This document shows, in pieces, positions 12,568 through 22,388 of a DNA stretch of 64,000 bases (its first letter is position 1; every line of letters starts with the position of its first letter). A program made the translations under genes and the position numbers. Source of the DNA: Microbacterium terrisoli (lineage in GTDB: Bacteria; Actinomycetota; Actinomycetes; Actinomycetales; Microbacteriaceae); contig NZ_CP133019.1 of NCBI RefSeq assembly GCF_030866805.1, positions 2,170,001-2,234,000 of the forward strand. The letters are read 5' to 3'. Below the pieces are notes generated by a model. That model did not search any database. It had not been told where the DNA came from and saw only the letters and a program-made list of their open reading frames with translations.

Positions 12568-13647
12568 TCAGCGGTCGGCGAGGGCCCGGTCGATCAGGGC
12601 GATGACGTTCTGCGTTCCGGCGCGCGTGCCGACCGATGCCGCAGCCTGCCGCATCTCGTCGATCCCGTCGGCATCGCCCAGCAGGCCGATGATCGCACTC
12701 GTGACGACCTCGGGGGTGAACGCGCCGTCTGGGATGATCCGTGCCGCGCCGGCGCGTACGGCCGAGGCGGCGTTCAGGCTCTGCTCGCCGTTGCCGACCG
12801 GATAGGGCACGTACACCGCCGGGATCCCCAGGGCGCTGATCTCGCTCACCGTGGCCGCACCCGATCGCGACACGATCAGATCGGCGAGGGCGAAGGCGAG
12901 GTCCATCCGGTCGACGTAGCGCCGCATCGCATAACCGGGCACACCCGGGTCGGCCAGGTCACTGCGCTCGCCGGTGACGTGGATCAGCTGCCACCCGGCA
13001 TCCAGCACGTCCTGCCACGACCCGGCGAACGCCTCGTTCAGCCGGCGCGCGCCGAGTGAGCCGCCGAACACCAGCAGCGTGGGCTTGCCGGCATCCAGCC
13101 CGAAGAACTCTGCGGCCTGCACGCGCAGCCCGACGCGGTCGAGGTCGACGATCTCGCGCCGCAAGGGCATGCCCACCGGCTCGGCGCCGCGCAGCCGCGT
13201 GCCCTCGAAGGCGACCCCGACCGCCGCCGCGCGGCGTGCGCCGAGCACGTTGGCAAGGCCCGGCTTGGCGTTGGCCTCGTGCACGACGAACGGCACCTTC
13301 TCACGCCGCGCCGCGACGTAGGCCGGCGCAGACGCGTACCCGCCGAACCCGGCCACGACATCGACGCCGCGTTCTCGCACGTGCTGCCGCACCTGTGCGA
13401 TCGCGCGACGGAATCGACCCGGGAACCTCACCGCGTCGCCGTTCGGCCGGCGGGGGAAGGGCACCTTGTCGACGAACAGCAGTTCGTAGCCGCGTTCGGG
13501 GACCAGGCGCGCCTCGAGTCCCTCCCGCGTGCCGAGCACGAGTACGTGTGCGGCCGGGTCGCGCTCGCGCAGACCATCGGCCACGGCCAGCAGCGGGTTG
13601 ACATGGCCGGCGGTTCCGCCTCCGGCCAGTAAGTAGGTCGTCACCAC
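12568..13647 (-). CDS. murG: UDP-GlcNAc:undecaprenyl-PP-MurNAc-pentapeptide transferase
   Basis: Peripheral membrane glycosyltransferase that converts lipid I to lipid II. The 359 residues form two Rossmann domains. The first glycine loop is GGGTAGHVN (9-17); GGSLGARRLNEAF starts the second domain, and the UDP-GlcNAc site includes SRSGAATVSEISALGIPAVYVPYP. The start is one of two tandem GTG codons; the first gives MVTTYLLAGGG. It lies six bases after ftsW. Downstream lies the oppositely oriented GntR gene, so the transcript probably ends there. Confidence 0.98.
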   Translation of the reverse strand: MVTTYLLAGGGTAGHVNPLLAVADGLRERDPAAHVLVLGTREGLEARLVPERGYELLFVDKVPFPRRPNGDAVRFPGRFRRAIAQVRQHVRERGVDVVAGFGGYASAPAYVAARREKVPFVVHEANAKPGLANVLGARRAAAVGVAFEGTRLRGAEPVGMPLRREIVDLDRVGLRVQAAEFFGLDAGKPTLLVFGGSLGARRLNEAFAGSWQDVLDAGWQLIHVTGERSDLADPGVPGYAMRRYVDRMDLAFALADLIVSRSGAATVSEISALGIPAVYVPYPVGNGEQSLNAASAVRAGAARIIPDGAFTPEVVTSAIIGLLGDADGIDEMRQAAASVGTRAGTQNVIALIDRALADR

Positions 13648-13653
13648 ACGAGG

Positions 13654-14904
13654 CTAGCGGGTGCGCCGCGGAGTCTTCGCCGCCGCAGGGGCGGCGACGG
13701 GCGTCGGGCCCTTCGCGGGCAGAGATCTGGCGAAGGACAGCAGCACCCCGCACGCCAGCAGCGTCGACAGCAGCGACGTGCCGCCCTGCGACAGGAACGG
13801 CAGCGGCACGCCCAGCACCGGGAACAGGCGCAGGACCACGCCGATGTTCAGCAGCGCCTCGCCCACGATCCAGATCACGATCGCACCCGCCGCGATGCGC
13901 ACGAACATGTCGTCGGTCTTGCGGATGACGTGGAACGCGCCCACGGCGAACAGCGCGAGCAGCACGAGGACGACGCAGCACCCGACCAGGCCCAGCTCTT
14001 CGCCGACGATCGCGAAGATGTAGTCGTTGGCGGCCGCCGGCAGCCAGTCGTACTTCTGCTTGGAGTTGCCCAGCCCCAGGCCGAAGAACCCGCCGCTGGC
14101 CAGGCCCCAGATGCCGTGCAGCGGCTGGTAGCAGGTGTTGTAGTAGTCGGCGCAGACCGGGTCGAGGAAGCTCATGATGCGCCGCATGCGGTCGGTGCTG
14201 GTCACCGCGAGCACGGCGACGCCGATCACTCCCAGCAGGAGCGGGATGATGAAGATGCGCAGCTTGACGCCGGAGAAGAACAGCGCCGCGATCACGATCA
14301 GCACCAGGATCATCGCGGTGCCCAGGTCGTGACCGGCCATGACGGTGGCGATCACTAGGGCGGCCACCGGCACCACGGGGATGAACACGTGCCGCCACAG
14401 TCCGAGCAGGGTCTGCTTACGGTAGAGCACGTAGCCCAGCCATAGCGCGAGGGCGAGCTTGAGGAACTCGGACGGCTGGGCCTGCATGCCGGCGATGACG
14501 ATCCAGTTGCGGTTGCCGTCGTTGCTGTGGCCGAGCGGGGTGAACACGAGCATCTGACCGAGGGTCGCGATGATCAGCGCCGGCCAGGCCATCCGCTTCC
14601 AGAAGGCGATCGGAAAGCGGCTCATGATGAACATGAGCGGCACGCCGATCACGGCGAAGATCCCCTGCTTGAGCAGTGCCTCGTACGGCTGGTCGCCGTT
14701 CGCGGTGCCGATGGCCGAGGTGGCCGAGAGCACCATCACCAGACCGAAGCCGGTCAGCAGCAGCGATGTCGAGGCGATCAGCAGGAACTCGCTGGGAACC
14801 GGCGCGAACACGCGGCCCAGGGACACGCGCGCGGTCAGCCCGCGCCCGGAGCGCTCAGCCGGCTCAGGCGTCCCGCGAGCCGGACGGGTCGTCGTGCTCG
14901 TCAT
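13654..14904 (-). CDS. ftsW: Septal peptidoglycan polymerase FtsW
   Basis: SEDS-family glycosyltransferase that polymerises lipid II at the septum with FtsI. The 416 residues carry about ten membrane helices and SEDS hallmarks: NDGNRNWIVIAGMQAQPSEFLKLA in the middle, the long extracellular loop with YYNTCYQPLHGIWGLASGG, and the closing LPFLSQGGTSLLSTLLACG. The start codon lies inside the 3' end of murD (41-base overlap), so coupling is likely; a later start would shorten the charged cytosolic N terminus. The C terminus is basic (KTPRRTR). Confidence 0.96.
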   Translation of the reverse strand: MTSTTTRPARGTPEPAERSGRGLTARVSLGRVFAPVPSEFLLIASTSLLLTGFGLVMVLSATSAIGTANGDQPYEALLKQGIFAVIGVPLMFIMSRFPIAFWKRMAWPALIIATLGQMLVFTPLGHSNDGNRNWIVIAGMQAQPSEFLKLALALWLGYVLYRKQTLLGLWRHVFIPVVPVAALVIATVMAGHDLGTAMILVLIVIAALFFSGVKLRIFIIPLLLGVIGVAVLAVTSTDRMRRIMSFLDPVCADYYNTCYQPLHGIWGLASGGFFGLGLGNSKQKYDWLPAAANDYIFAIVGEELGLVGCCVVLVLLALFAVGAFHVIRKTDDMFVRIAAGAIVIWIVGEALLNIGVVLRLFPVLGVPLPFLSQGGTSLLSTLLACGVLLSFARSLPAKGPTPVAAPAAAKTPRRTR

Positions 14905-16405
14905 CGGCTCCCCCCGCCGTCAGGTCCTGCACGGCGGCGGCGAAGCGCCTCCCCCGGTCGGCGTAGGAGGTGAACTGATCGAACGATGCCGCGGCGGGGG
15001 CGAGGAGCACCACGTCCCCGTCATCGGCGACGCCCGCAGCGATTCGGACGACCTGCGCCATGACATCTTCAGTCTCACCGGCATCGACCTCGATCACCGG
15101 CACCGACGGCGCGTGTCGGGCGAACGCCGCGACGATCTCGGTGCGATCCAGGCCGATCACGATGGCGGCCTTCGTTGCGGGCCCGCGGCTTTCGACCAGG
15201 CCGTTGATGTCGACACCCTTGAGCCGTCCCCCGACGATCCAGACCGCACCCGGGTAGGCGGCGAGCGAGGATGCCGCGGCATGCGGGTTGGTCGCCTTCG
15301 AATCGTCGATCCAGGTGATGCCGCGGACGGTGCCCACGTTCTGGATGCGGTGCGCATCCAGATGGAAGGCGATCAGCGCCTCACGGATCGCCGCGGGCGG
15401 CACCTCGAGCGAGCGGGCCAGGGCGGCGGCGGCCAGCGCGTCGGCGACGAGGTGCGCCGCGGCGAGACCGTGCGCGGCGAGGTCGTCGACGGTGCACAGT
15501 TCGAGCGCGCTCGTGCGTCGATCGTCCAGGAAGGCGCGGTCCACGAGGATCCCCTCGACCACTCCCACGTCGCTGGGGCCGGGAATGTCCAGACCGAAGC
15601 CCACGGCCCGCGCGCCCTCGACCACCTCGGCGTCTTCGACCATGCGCCGGGTCGCGGCATCCGTTCTGTTGTACACGCAGGCGACCCGTGTGTTGGCGTA
15701 CACGACGGCCTTGGCGTCGCGATACGCCTCGAACGACCCGTGCCACTTCAGGTGATCGGGAGCGAGGTTCAGGCACACGCTCGCGTGGGGTGAGACCGCG
15801 CCCTCCCGCGAGATCTGGTGTGAGAGATACCAGAGCTGGTGGCTGGAGATCTCAACGACCAGCACGTCGAAACCGCCCGGGTCGCGGACCGCGTCGAGCA
15901 CGGGTACGCCGATGTTGCCGCACGGGGCAGCCCGCAGGCCGCCCTCGACGAGCATGGCGGCCGTCATCTGGGTCGTGGTGGTCTTGCCGTTCGTTCCGGT
16001 GATCAGCAGCCATTCGGCGGGCGTGCCGTCGGCGCGCAGGACCTTGTCGCGCACACGCCAGGCCAGCTCGATGTCGCCCCACAGCGCGATGCCCGATGCC
16101 TGCGCCCACGCCACCACCGGGTGATGCGGGGCGAACCCCGGTGAGGCCACGATCACGTCGGGGGCGAAGGCCACCAGCTCGGCGGGCACCTCATCCAAGC
16201 CGCCCACGTGCAGCCGCGCACCGATCACCGGCAGCAGCCGCGCATATTCGGGATCGGCACCCTCGGTGACCACGAGCACGTCGGCGCCGAGTTCGGCGAG
16301 GGTGTCGGCGACGGAGAACCCCGTCATCGACAGGCCGAGAACCGCCACACGCAGGCCGGACCAGTCAGCGTTCCAGCTGGTCAGCGAGTCCAGTCGGTCG
16401 TTCAT
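14864..16405 (-). CDS. murD: UDP-N-acetylmuramoyl-L-alanine--D-glutamate ligase
   Basis: Cytosolic Mur ligase that adds D-Glu. The 513 residues show an N-terminal AVLGLSMTGFSVADTLAELGADV domain, the P-loop GTNGKTT (137-143), LNLAPDHLKWHGSFEAYRDAK with the expected His/Asp/Lys residues, and a C-terminal domain with DDSKATNPHAAASSL and SFDQFTSYADRGRRF. It lies 13 bases after mraY, and its 3' end overlaps ftsW. It is slightly longer than typical because of an acidic C-terminal tail (DDEHDDPSGSRDA) that lies within the overlap. Confidence 0.97.
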   Translation of the reverse strand: MNDRLDSLTSWNADWSGLRVAVLGLSMTGFSVADTLAELGADVLVVTEGADPEYARLLPVIGARLHVGGLDEVPAELVAFAPDVIVASPGFAPHHPVVAWAQASGIALWGDIELAWRVRDKVLRADGTPAEWLLITGTNGKTTTTQMTAAMLVEGGLRAAPCGNIGVPVLDAVRDPGGFDVLVVEISSHQLWYLSHQISREGAVSPHASVCLNLAPDHLKWHGSFEAYRDAKAVVYANTRVACVYNRTDAATRRMVEDAEVVEGARAVGFGLDIPGPSDVGVVEGILVDRAFLDDRRTSALELCTVDDLAAHGLAAAHLVADALAAAALARSLEVPPAAIREALIAFHLDAHRIQNVGTVRGITWIDDSKATNPHAAASSLAAYPGAVWIVGGRLKGVDINGLVESRGPATKAAIVIGLDRTEIVAAFARHAPSVPVIEVDAGETEDVMAQVVRIAAGVADDGDVVLLAPAAASFDQFTSYADRGRRFAAAVQDLTAGGADDEHDDPSGSRDA

Positions 16406-16418
16406 CTGCGCCCGTCGT

Positions 16419-17528
16419 TCATGTGCGCGAGAGCCATTCGACGTAGAACAGGCCGATGCCGGTGACCGCGAGCATGCCGGCGATGATCCACATGCGCACC
16501 ACGATTGTGATCTCCGGCCAGCCGCGCATCTCGAGATGGTGATGGAACGGACTCATGAGGAACAGCCGTCTGCCACGCGAGAGCTTGAAGTAGATGCGCT
16601 GCAGAATCACCGAGCCGGGGCCGACGATGAAGGCACCGGCCAGCAGGACGGCCAGCAGTTCGGTGTGCGACAGGATCGACAGCGCCGCGATCACCCCGCC
16701 GATCGACATCGAGCCGACGTCGCCCATGAAGACCTTGGCCTTGGGCGCGTTCCACCAGAGGAACCCGATCAGTGCGCTGACGAACGATGCCGCGATGATC
16801 GTGAGATCCATCGGGTCGCGTGTCGGGTAGCAGGCGGGCTGGTAGGCGTCGACGAGGCCGATGCCGCTGCAGGACTGGTTGAACTGCCAGAACGTGACCA
16901 GGCTCATCGCGGCGATCGTGAAGATGCCGATGCCGGTGGCCAGGCCGTCCAGCCCGTCGGTGACGTTGGTGCTGTTCGACCAGGCGACGCCGATGAACGT
17001 GATCCAGATCAGGTAGAGGATCCAGCCGATCACCGCACCCAGCGCGAACAGGTTCAGCACCGGCACGTCGCGCACGACCGAGATCATTCCCGAGGCCGGC
17101 GTCTGCTGGTACCGGTCGGGGAAGTTCATCGCCATCACGCCGAACGGCACGATCACGACCACCTGGCCGAGGATCTTGCGCCACCCGCTCAGACCGAGGC
17201 TGCGCTGGCTGCGCACCTTCATGAAGTCGTCGATGAATCCGACCACCCCGAACCCGACCATCATCCAGATCACCAGCAGGCCCGAGATCGTGGGTGGGTT
17301 GTTGCCGGTGTAGCAGCCGACGAGATACCCGACCACCGCCCCGACGATGAAGATGACCCCGCCCATCGTGGCGGTGCCGCGTTTGGCGGCATGGCTGGGG
17401 TTGTGCACGTCTTCGGGCGTGCGGATGACCTGACCCCAGCCCCATCTGCGGAACACCCGGAGGAATACCGGCGTGAGGAACAGGGTGAACGCCAGCGAGA
17501 CCGCGGCTGCTGTCAGGAGTGACCTCAC
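16419..17528 (-). CDS. mraY: Phospho-N-acetylmuramoyl-pentapeptide transferase
   Basis: Membrane enzyme that transfers phospho-MurNAc-pentapeptide to undecaprenyl phosphate to make lipid I. The 369 residues give about ten helices. Signatures include TPEDVHNPSHAAKRGTATMG, the catalytic NSTNVTDGLDGLATG segment, and FMGDVGSMSIGG plus PFHHHLEMRGW near the C terminus. The GTG start overlaps the murF stop by four bases (GTGA), indicating coupled translation. Confidence 0.98.
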   Translation of the reverse strand: MRSLLTAAAVSLAFTLFLTPVFLRVFRRWGWGQVIRTPEDVHNPSHAAKRGTATMGGVIFIVGAVVGYLVGCYTGNNPPTISGLLVIWMMVGFGVVGFIDDFMKVRSQRSLGLSGWRKILGQVVVIVPFGVMAMNFPDRYQQTPASGMISVVRDVPVLNLFALGAVIGWILYLIWITFIGVAWSNSTNVTDGLDGLATGIGIFTIAAMSLVTFWQFNQSCSGIGLVDAYQPACYPTRDPMDLTIIAASFVSALIGFLWWNAPKAKVFMGDVGSMSIGGVIAALSILSHTELLAVLLAGAFIVGPGSVILQRIYFKLSRGRRLFLMSPFHHHLEMRGWPEITIVVRMWIIAGMLAVTGIGLFYVEWLSRT

Positions 17529-18937
17529 GAGAACGATTCTCCCAGACGATCGCCGAGGAACCGCAGCCCCACGGAGTTGGACGATTTCACCAGCACGCGA
17601 TCGCCGTCGCGCAGCTCACCCATCAGGTAGTCGTAGGCCTCGTCGGCGGTGGCGAAGAACATCGCCTCGCCGTCCCACGACCCTTCGCCCACGGCTGCGA
17701 GGAACAGGCGGCGCGCCTCGGCGCCGACGACCACGATGCGCTGGATGTGCAGTCGCACCGCGAGTTCGCCGATGCGGTCGTGCTCTTCGCCGGCGTACTC
17801 GCCGAGCTCGCTCATCGCGCCCAGCACGGCGACCGTGCGCTCGTCCGGGCCGGTGATCTGGGCGAGGGTCCGCAGGGCTGCCGACATCGAGTCGGGGCTG
17901 GCGTTGTAGGCGTCGTTGATGATGCGCACCCGGTCGCTGCCCATCGGCTGCATGCGCCAGCGTTCGGCCAGCTCGACGGTCTCCAGCCGCGCGATGGCGG
18001 CGGATGCCTCGACTCCGAGTACGGCCGCTGCGGTCAGTGCGGCGATGGCGTTCATCACGTGGTGGGCGCCGAGCACCTTCAGGCGCAGCGGGAGGCCGAC
18101 GCCGTCGACACTGACCGTGCACCGCGTGCCGGCGGCATCCGTCTCGATGTCATCGGCGCGCACGTCGGCCGACGGGCCCGTGCCGAACCACCGGACCGCC
18201 AGCCCGCGCTCCTGCGCGATCGAGGCCATCGAGGCGACACGGCCGTCGTCGGCGTTCAGTACGGCGACACCGCCCGGGCGCAGCGCACGGATCAGCTCGG
18301 CCTTGGCCTTCACCGTGCCCTCGATGCCGCCGAAGCCGCCGGCATGGGCCATGCCCACCATCAGCACGACGCCGATGTCGGGTTGGACAAGACCGGCCAG
18401 GTGCGCGATGGCGCCGGGGCCGGAGGCGCCGAACTCGCTGACCAGGAAGCGGGTCGACGGCGTCACGCGCAGCATGGTCAGCGGCGCGCCGACCTCGTTG
18501 TTGAACGACGCGCGCGGAGCGACGGTCTCGCCCTCGTCCTGCAGAATGCGCGCCAGAAGGTTCTTCGTGGTCGTCTTGCCGTTGGAGCCGGTGATGCCGA
18601 CGATGCGCAGCTGCCCGCCCGCCCGCACACGCGCGACGACCTCGCGCGCGAGATCGGCCAGCGCCTGGACCGCGTCGGGCACCACGATCTGGGTGACGGC
18701 GGCCTCGACGGTGTGCTCGACGATGGCCAGCACGGCGCCTGCGGCCACGGCGGCGCCGACGAACAGGTGTCCGTCGGTGGCCTCGCCGGGCTTGGCGACG
18801 AAGATCCCGCCGGGCTCCATCTGACGCGAGTCGGTGTCGACCGCACCCGAGACGACCGTCTGGTCGGTGTCGGATCCGGCAAGGTGAAGCTGCCCGCCGA
18901 CGGCGCGGGCGAGCTCGTGGAGTGTGAGTGCGATCAT
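17525..18937 (-). CDS. murF: UDP-MurNAc-tripeptide--D-alanyl-D-alanine ligase
   Basis: Ligase that adds D-Ala-D-Ala to complete the stem pentapeptide. The 470 residues carry the P-loop GSNGKTT (117-123), SFNNEVGAPLTMLR, and the MurF-specific segments INDAYNASPDSMSAAL and LGAMSELGEYAGEEHDR. These distinguish it from MurE, which is missing here although it normally sits just upstream. It starts 21 bases after ftsI. A C-terminal VLVKSSNSVGLRFLGDRL is the usual VKGSRxxxME position with variation (KSSNSVGL). Confidence 0.97.
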   Translation of the reverse strand: MIALTLHELARAVGGQLHLAGSDTDQTVVSGAVDTDSRQMEPGGIFVAKPGEATDGHLFVGAAVAAGAVLAIVEHTVEAAVTQIVVPDAVQALADLAREVVARVRAGGQLRIVGITGSNGKTTTKNLLARILQDEGETVAPRASFNNEVGAPLTMLRVTPSTRFLVSEFGASGPGAIAHLAGLVQPDIGVVLMVGMAHAGGFGGIEGTVKAKAELIRALRPGGVAVLNADDGRVASMASIAQERGLAVRWFGTGPSADVRADDIETDAAGTRCTVSVDGVGLPLRLKVLGAHHVMNAIAALTAAAVLGVEASAAIARLETVELAERWRMQPMGSDRVRIINDAYNASPDSMSAALRTLAQITGPDERTVAVLGAMSELGEYAGEEHDRIGELAVRLHIQRIVVVGAEARRLFLAAVGEGSWDGEAMFFATADEAYDYLMGELRDGDRVLVKSSNSVGLRFLGDRLGESFS

Positions 18938-18958
18938 GTGAAATGCGGGCCCGCGGGG

Positions 18959-20740
18959 TCAGCCGAACTTCGGCAGAATGGTCGGCTTGCTGGTGGCCGG
19001 CATGACCCGGTACGTCTTGAGAACCTGGGTCATCGCCTTCTGGAAGTACGGCGCGTTGGCCGAAGATGACCTTACCTTAGTCGGCTCGTCGAGCGTGACG
19101 GCGACGAGGTACTGCGGGTCGTTCGCCGGGGCGAATCCGATCATCGTCGTGTAGTAGACACCGGCCTTGTAATGCCCGTTCGCCGCGATCTGACCGGTAC
19201 CGGTCTTCACGCCGATCCGGTAGCCGGGGATCTTGATCATCTTGGCGTACGAGGCCTGCAGCGCGACGTTCTCGAGGATCTCGCGCATCTGCGCCGATGT
19301 CTTGGAGCTGATCACGCGTGTGGCCTTCGGCAGCGTCGGCTTGACGACCGTGCCGTCGGGCTTGGTGCACGATTCCACCAGCTGCAGCGGCTTCTTCACG
19401 CCGCCGTCGATGATCGCGTCGTAGGCGCCGAGCAGCTCGGGCACCGTGGTGGTCAGACCCTGGCCGTACGACGTGTCGTAGCGCATCTGGTTGTCCCACT
19501 GCTGGTACGGGTGCACGATGCCCTGCGTCTGCCCGGGGAACGTGATCGCGCTGCCGGACCCGATGCCGAACTTCTTGAGGTAGTCGTACCGGGTCTTCAG
19601 GCTCACCCGCTGGCTGAACGTCGAGGCGCCGACGTTGGACGAGTCCATCAGCACGCCCGCAAGGGTGTAGTCGTAGGTGGGATGCCGGGTGGCATCGCTG
19701 ACGACGGCGCCATTGGGGAAGTGCTTGCGGTCGGGCACGATCTCCGTCGAGGTGGGAGTGGCCGCGCCGGAATCCAGCAGCGTCGAGGCCGTGATGCCCT
19801 TGAAGGTTGAGCCCGGCTCGAACTGCCAGTTGAAGATGCGGCTGGACAGGTAGCTGCCCTTCGCGTCGAAATTGTTGGGATCGACGGTCGGATACTCCGC
19901 GGCCGCCTTCAGCTTTCCCGTCTTCACGTCCAGGACGGTGATGGTCGCGAACGTGGCGTGCATGTCCTGCTTGGCCTGCTGCGCGAGCTGGGTCATGTAC
20001 CACTGCAGGTCGGTGTCGATCGTGAGTGTGAGAGTGCCGCCGTCCGTGGCCGGCTGCTCGCTCTCGGTGCCCGGGATGATCACGCCGTCCTTGCCCTTCT
20101 GAAAGGTCAAGGTGCCGCTCTTGGCGGCCAGACACCGGTTGTACTCGCTCTCCAGCCCGGCGAGCGGCTTGCCGTCCCCCCGCACGAAGCCGACGAGGTT
20201 TCCGGCCACCGCGCCGTTCGGATAGGCGCGGGCGGGGTCGGCGGTGCAGGTGATGTAGTCGACGCCGAGGTCCATGAGCGCGCGGTACTGCTCGGTGGAC
20301 AAGCCCTTCTTCAGCTGCGCGTACTGCGCGTGCGGGTTGTTCACCAGCGCATCCGACACCGTCGCGCGCACCTGGTCGACCGACTGACCGGTGATCTTGG
20401 CGATCTGCGTGGACACGTGCGACCACGCGGTGACCAGCTTCGTGCCGTCGGCGGCGGTGCGGGAGATGTCGCGCACGTTCGACGGGTCGTACTGGCACGT
20501 GTAGGTGAGGATGCTGGAGGCCAGCGGCCGACCGGATGCATCGACGATGGCGCCGCGCGTGCCGGCGATGGTCTGGGTGACCCCGAGGCCGTGCTCGACG
20601 GCGGCGTCGACGTTCTCGCGCGCGTTGACCACCTGGATGTCGACCAAGCGGATCACGAACGCGCAGAGCACGATGAGCACAACGGCAAGGGCCACCACGG
20701 TGCGGCGCCGTGGCGAACGGGTGCTGCTGCTGGGCGTCAT
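18959..20740 (-). CDS. ftsI: Septal penicillin-binding protein (class B, FtsI/PBP3)
   Basis: Transpeptidase partner of FtsW, 593 residues. One N-terminal membrane helix (TVVALAVVLIVLCAFVIRLV, about 15-33) precedes the dimerisation domain with GTRGAIVDASGRPLA. The transpeptidase domain has nucleophile Ser311 in the SxxK motif (STFK), SSN at 367-369 and KTG at 512-514. The gene starts four bases after ftsL. No PASTA domain is present, unlike mycobacterial PonA2 or staphylococcal PBP1. A D-rich or phospho-site analysis was not possible. Confidence 0.97.
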   Translation of the reverse strand: MTPSSSTRSPRRRTVVALAVVLIVLCAFVIRLVDIQVVNARENVDAAVEHGLGVTQTIAGTRGAIVDASGRPLASSILTYTCQYDPSNVRDISRTAADGTKLVTAWSHVSTQIAKITGQSVDQVRATVSDALVNNPHAQYAQLKKGLSTEQYRALMDLGVDYITCTADPARAYPNGAVAGNLVGFVRGDGKPLAGLESEYNRCLAAKSGTLTFQKGKDGVIIPGTESEQPATDGGTLTLTIDTDLQWYMTQLAQQAKQDMHATFATITVLDVKTGKLKAAAEYPTVDPNNFDAKGSYLSSRIFNWQFEPGSTFKGITASTLLDSGAATPTSTEIVPDRKHFPNGAVVSDATRHPTYDYTLAGVLMDSSNVGASTFSQRVSLKTRYDYLKKFGIGSGSAITFPGQTQGIVHPYQQWDNQMRYDTSYGQGLTTTVPELLGAYDAIIDGGVKKPLQLVESCTKPDGTVVKPTLPKATRVISSKTSAQMREILENVALQASYAKMIKIPGYRIGVKTGTGQIAANGHYKAGVYYTTMIGFAPANDPQYLVAVTLDEPTKVRSSSANAPYFQKAMTQVLKTYRVMPATSKPTILPKFG

Positions 20741-20744
20741 GGTC

Positions 20745-21323
20745 TCAGTGTGTGCGCACGGTGGGCAAGCCGTCGGTCACGGGCACGGGTGTCACGTTCT
20801 TGCTCGCCGTTCCCCGCCCGCTCCCCTCGATCGTGGCCTGCGGATCGGTCACCAGCGGAGTATCGGCGATGAGGTGGTTGGCCACGGCTCCGCGCCCGAG
20901 CGGGTCGACCGACGAACGATAGGACGCCTTCTTGCCCGCCCCGACGATCTTGCCGTCGCTCAGACGCAGATAGCTCGGCGACTCGTTGACGACCATGCCG
21001 AGGGCCGCGGCGTTGGCGGCGATGTACTGCGGCGAACTGAGTCCGGTGACCTCGTCATCCAGGATCTGCTTCTGCCAGGTCAGCTGACGCTGCTGAGTGG
21101 TCAGCTGCGCCATCTGATACGAGGTCTGCGTCGTCATCACCGACAGCACCATCTGCGCCCCGACGATGGCGAGGGCCCCGACCACGGCGACCAGCCCGTA
21201 CACCAGGCGTGGCTTGCGACGCGGTGCCGGGGCTGCGACGGCGTGCAGTCGTCGCGGCGCGTCGGTGCGCGGCGTGAGCCCGGGCGCGCTCAGCGGCCGG
21301 ACGGCCGCGGTCTGGGTGCTCAT
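20745..21323 (-). CDS. ftsL: FtsL-like division protein
   Basis: A bitopic protein of 192 residues in the ftsL position between rsmH and ftsI. It has a Pro/Arg cytosolic N terminus (1-40), one membrane helix ([20 protein letters not shown], about 40-60) and a short coiled coil [20 protein letters not shown], then [15 protein letters not shown]. This matches FtsL/FtsB-type leucine-zipper proteins that scaffold FtsQ and FtsWI. The start overlaps the rsmH stop by four bases (ATGA). The extended C-terminal tail after residue 120 is poorly conserved in the family and of unknown role. Called by position and topology, as sequence signatures are weak. Confidence 0.85.
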   Translation of the reverse strand: MSTQTAAVRPLSAPGLTPRTDAPRRLHAVAAPAPRRKPRLVYGLVAVVGALAIVGAQMVLSVMTTQTSYQMAQLTTQQRQLTWQKQILDDEVTGLSSPQYIAANAAALGMVVNESPSYLRLSDGKIVGAGKKASYRSSVDPLGRGAVANHLIADTPLVTDPQATIEGSGRGTASKNVTPVPVTDGLPTVRTH

Positions 21324-22285
21324 GCGTCCTCCTTCACAGCAGCGCGCACGCGTTCGGCGGCGCGCAACCGCACGGGTGTCGCACGCGGGTTGCGCGCGCG
21401 CTCTTCGTCGGTCGCCAGCTCTGCGCCTTTGACCAGCGGGCGGAATCGGGGGGCGTGTTCGGGAAGTTCGACCGGCAGTCCCGCGGGGGCGGTGGATGCC
21501 GATGCCTGGGCGATCGCCCTCTTGACGAGGCGATCTTCCAAGGACTGGTACGACAGCACGACGATGCGGCCGCCGACGTTCAGTGCCGCCAGGGCGGCGG
21601 GGATGGCGTGCTCGAGGGCGGACAGTTCCGCGTTGACTTCGATGCGCAGCGCCTGGAACACCCGCTTGGCGGGATGCCCTGCGCGCTGGACGGCCGCGGG
21701 GGTCGCCTCCTGCAGGATCTGCACGAGCTGGCCCGACCGCTCGATCGGCGCGGTCTTTCGTGCGGCGATGATCGCGCGGGCGTAGCGTCCGGCGAGCTTC
21801 TCTTCGCCGTAGCGCTCGAAGATGCGCCGCAGGTCGCCCTCGCCGTAGGTGGCCACGACGTCGGCCGCGGTGAGCCCGACGGACTGGTCCATGCGCATGT
21901 CCAGCGGCGCGTCGTGCGCATAGGCGAAGCCGCGTGCGGTCTCATCCAGCTGCAGGGACGAGACTCCCAGGTCGAACAGAATGCCTTCGACACCGGACAG
22001 GCCGGCGCCGGCGATCGCGTCGCCGATGCCGTCGTACACCGTGTGCACCAGCCGCACCCGGTCGGCGAACGGCGCCAGGCGCTCCCCCGCGATGCGCAGC
22101 GCATCCTGATCGCGATCCAAGCCGACCAGCTGCAGGCGGTCGAAGCGCTGCAGGAACGCCTCGGAGTGGCCGCCCATCCCGAGCGTGGCATCGACCAGGA
22201 CGGCGCCGTCTCGCTCGAGGGCAGGTGCGAGCAGCTCGACGCAGCGTTCGAGCATGACGGGGGTGTGGATGTCGCGGATGTCCAT
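21320..22285 (-). CDS. rsmH: 16S rRNA (cytosine1402-N4)-methyltransferase
   Basis: SAM-dependent methyltransferase (MraW) acting on C1402 in the 30S P site. The 321 residues have the SAM motif [15 protein letters not shown] (about 32-45), [15 protein letters not shown] and [22 protein letters not shown], all hallmark segments. The ATG at 22285 ([12 protein letters not shown]) is preceded by AGGA; an upstream in-frame start would add 13 residues. It lies 103 bases after mraZ and overlaps ftsL. Confidence 0.97.
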   Translation of the reverse strand: MDIRDIHTPVMLERCVELLAPALERDGAVLVDATLGMGGHSEAFLQRFDRLQLVGLDRDQDALRIAGERLAPFADRVRLVHTVYDGIGDAIAGAGLSGVEGILFDLGVSSLQLDETARGFAYAHDAPLDMRMDQSVGLTAADVVATYGEGDLRRIFERYGEEKLAGRYARAIIAARKTAPIERSGQLVQILQEATPAAVQRAGHPAKRVFQALRIEVNAELSALEHAIPAALAALNVGGRIVVLSYQSLEDRLVKRAIAQASASTAPAGLPVELPEHAPRFRPLVKGAELATDEERARNPRATPVRLRAAERVRAAVKEDA

Positions 22286-22388
22286 GGTGTGTCCTGGCAT
22301 CTGATCCCGATCCCTGATCCCCATCCGCTCTGACCTGGCACCGGGGAAGTGTGTCAGGGCGTGAGCGGCTGGGCATCACGGACAGGGA

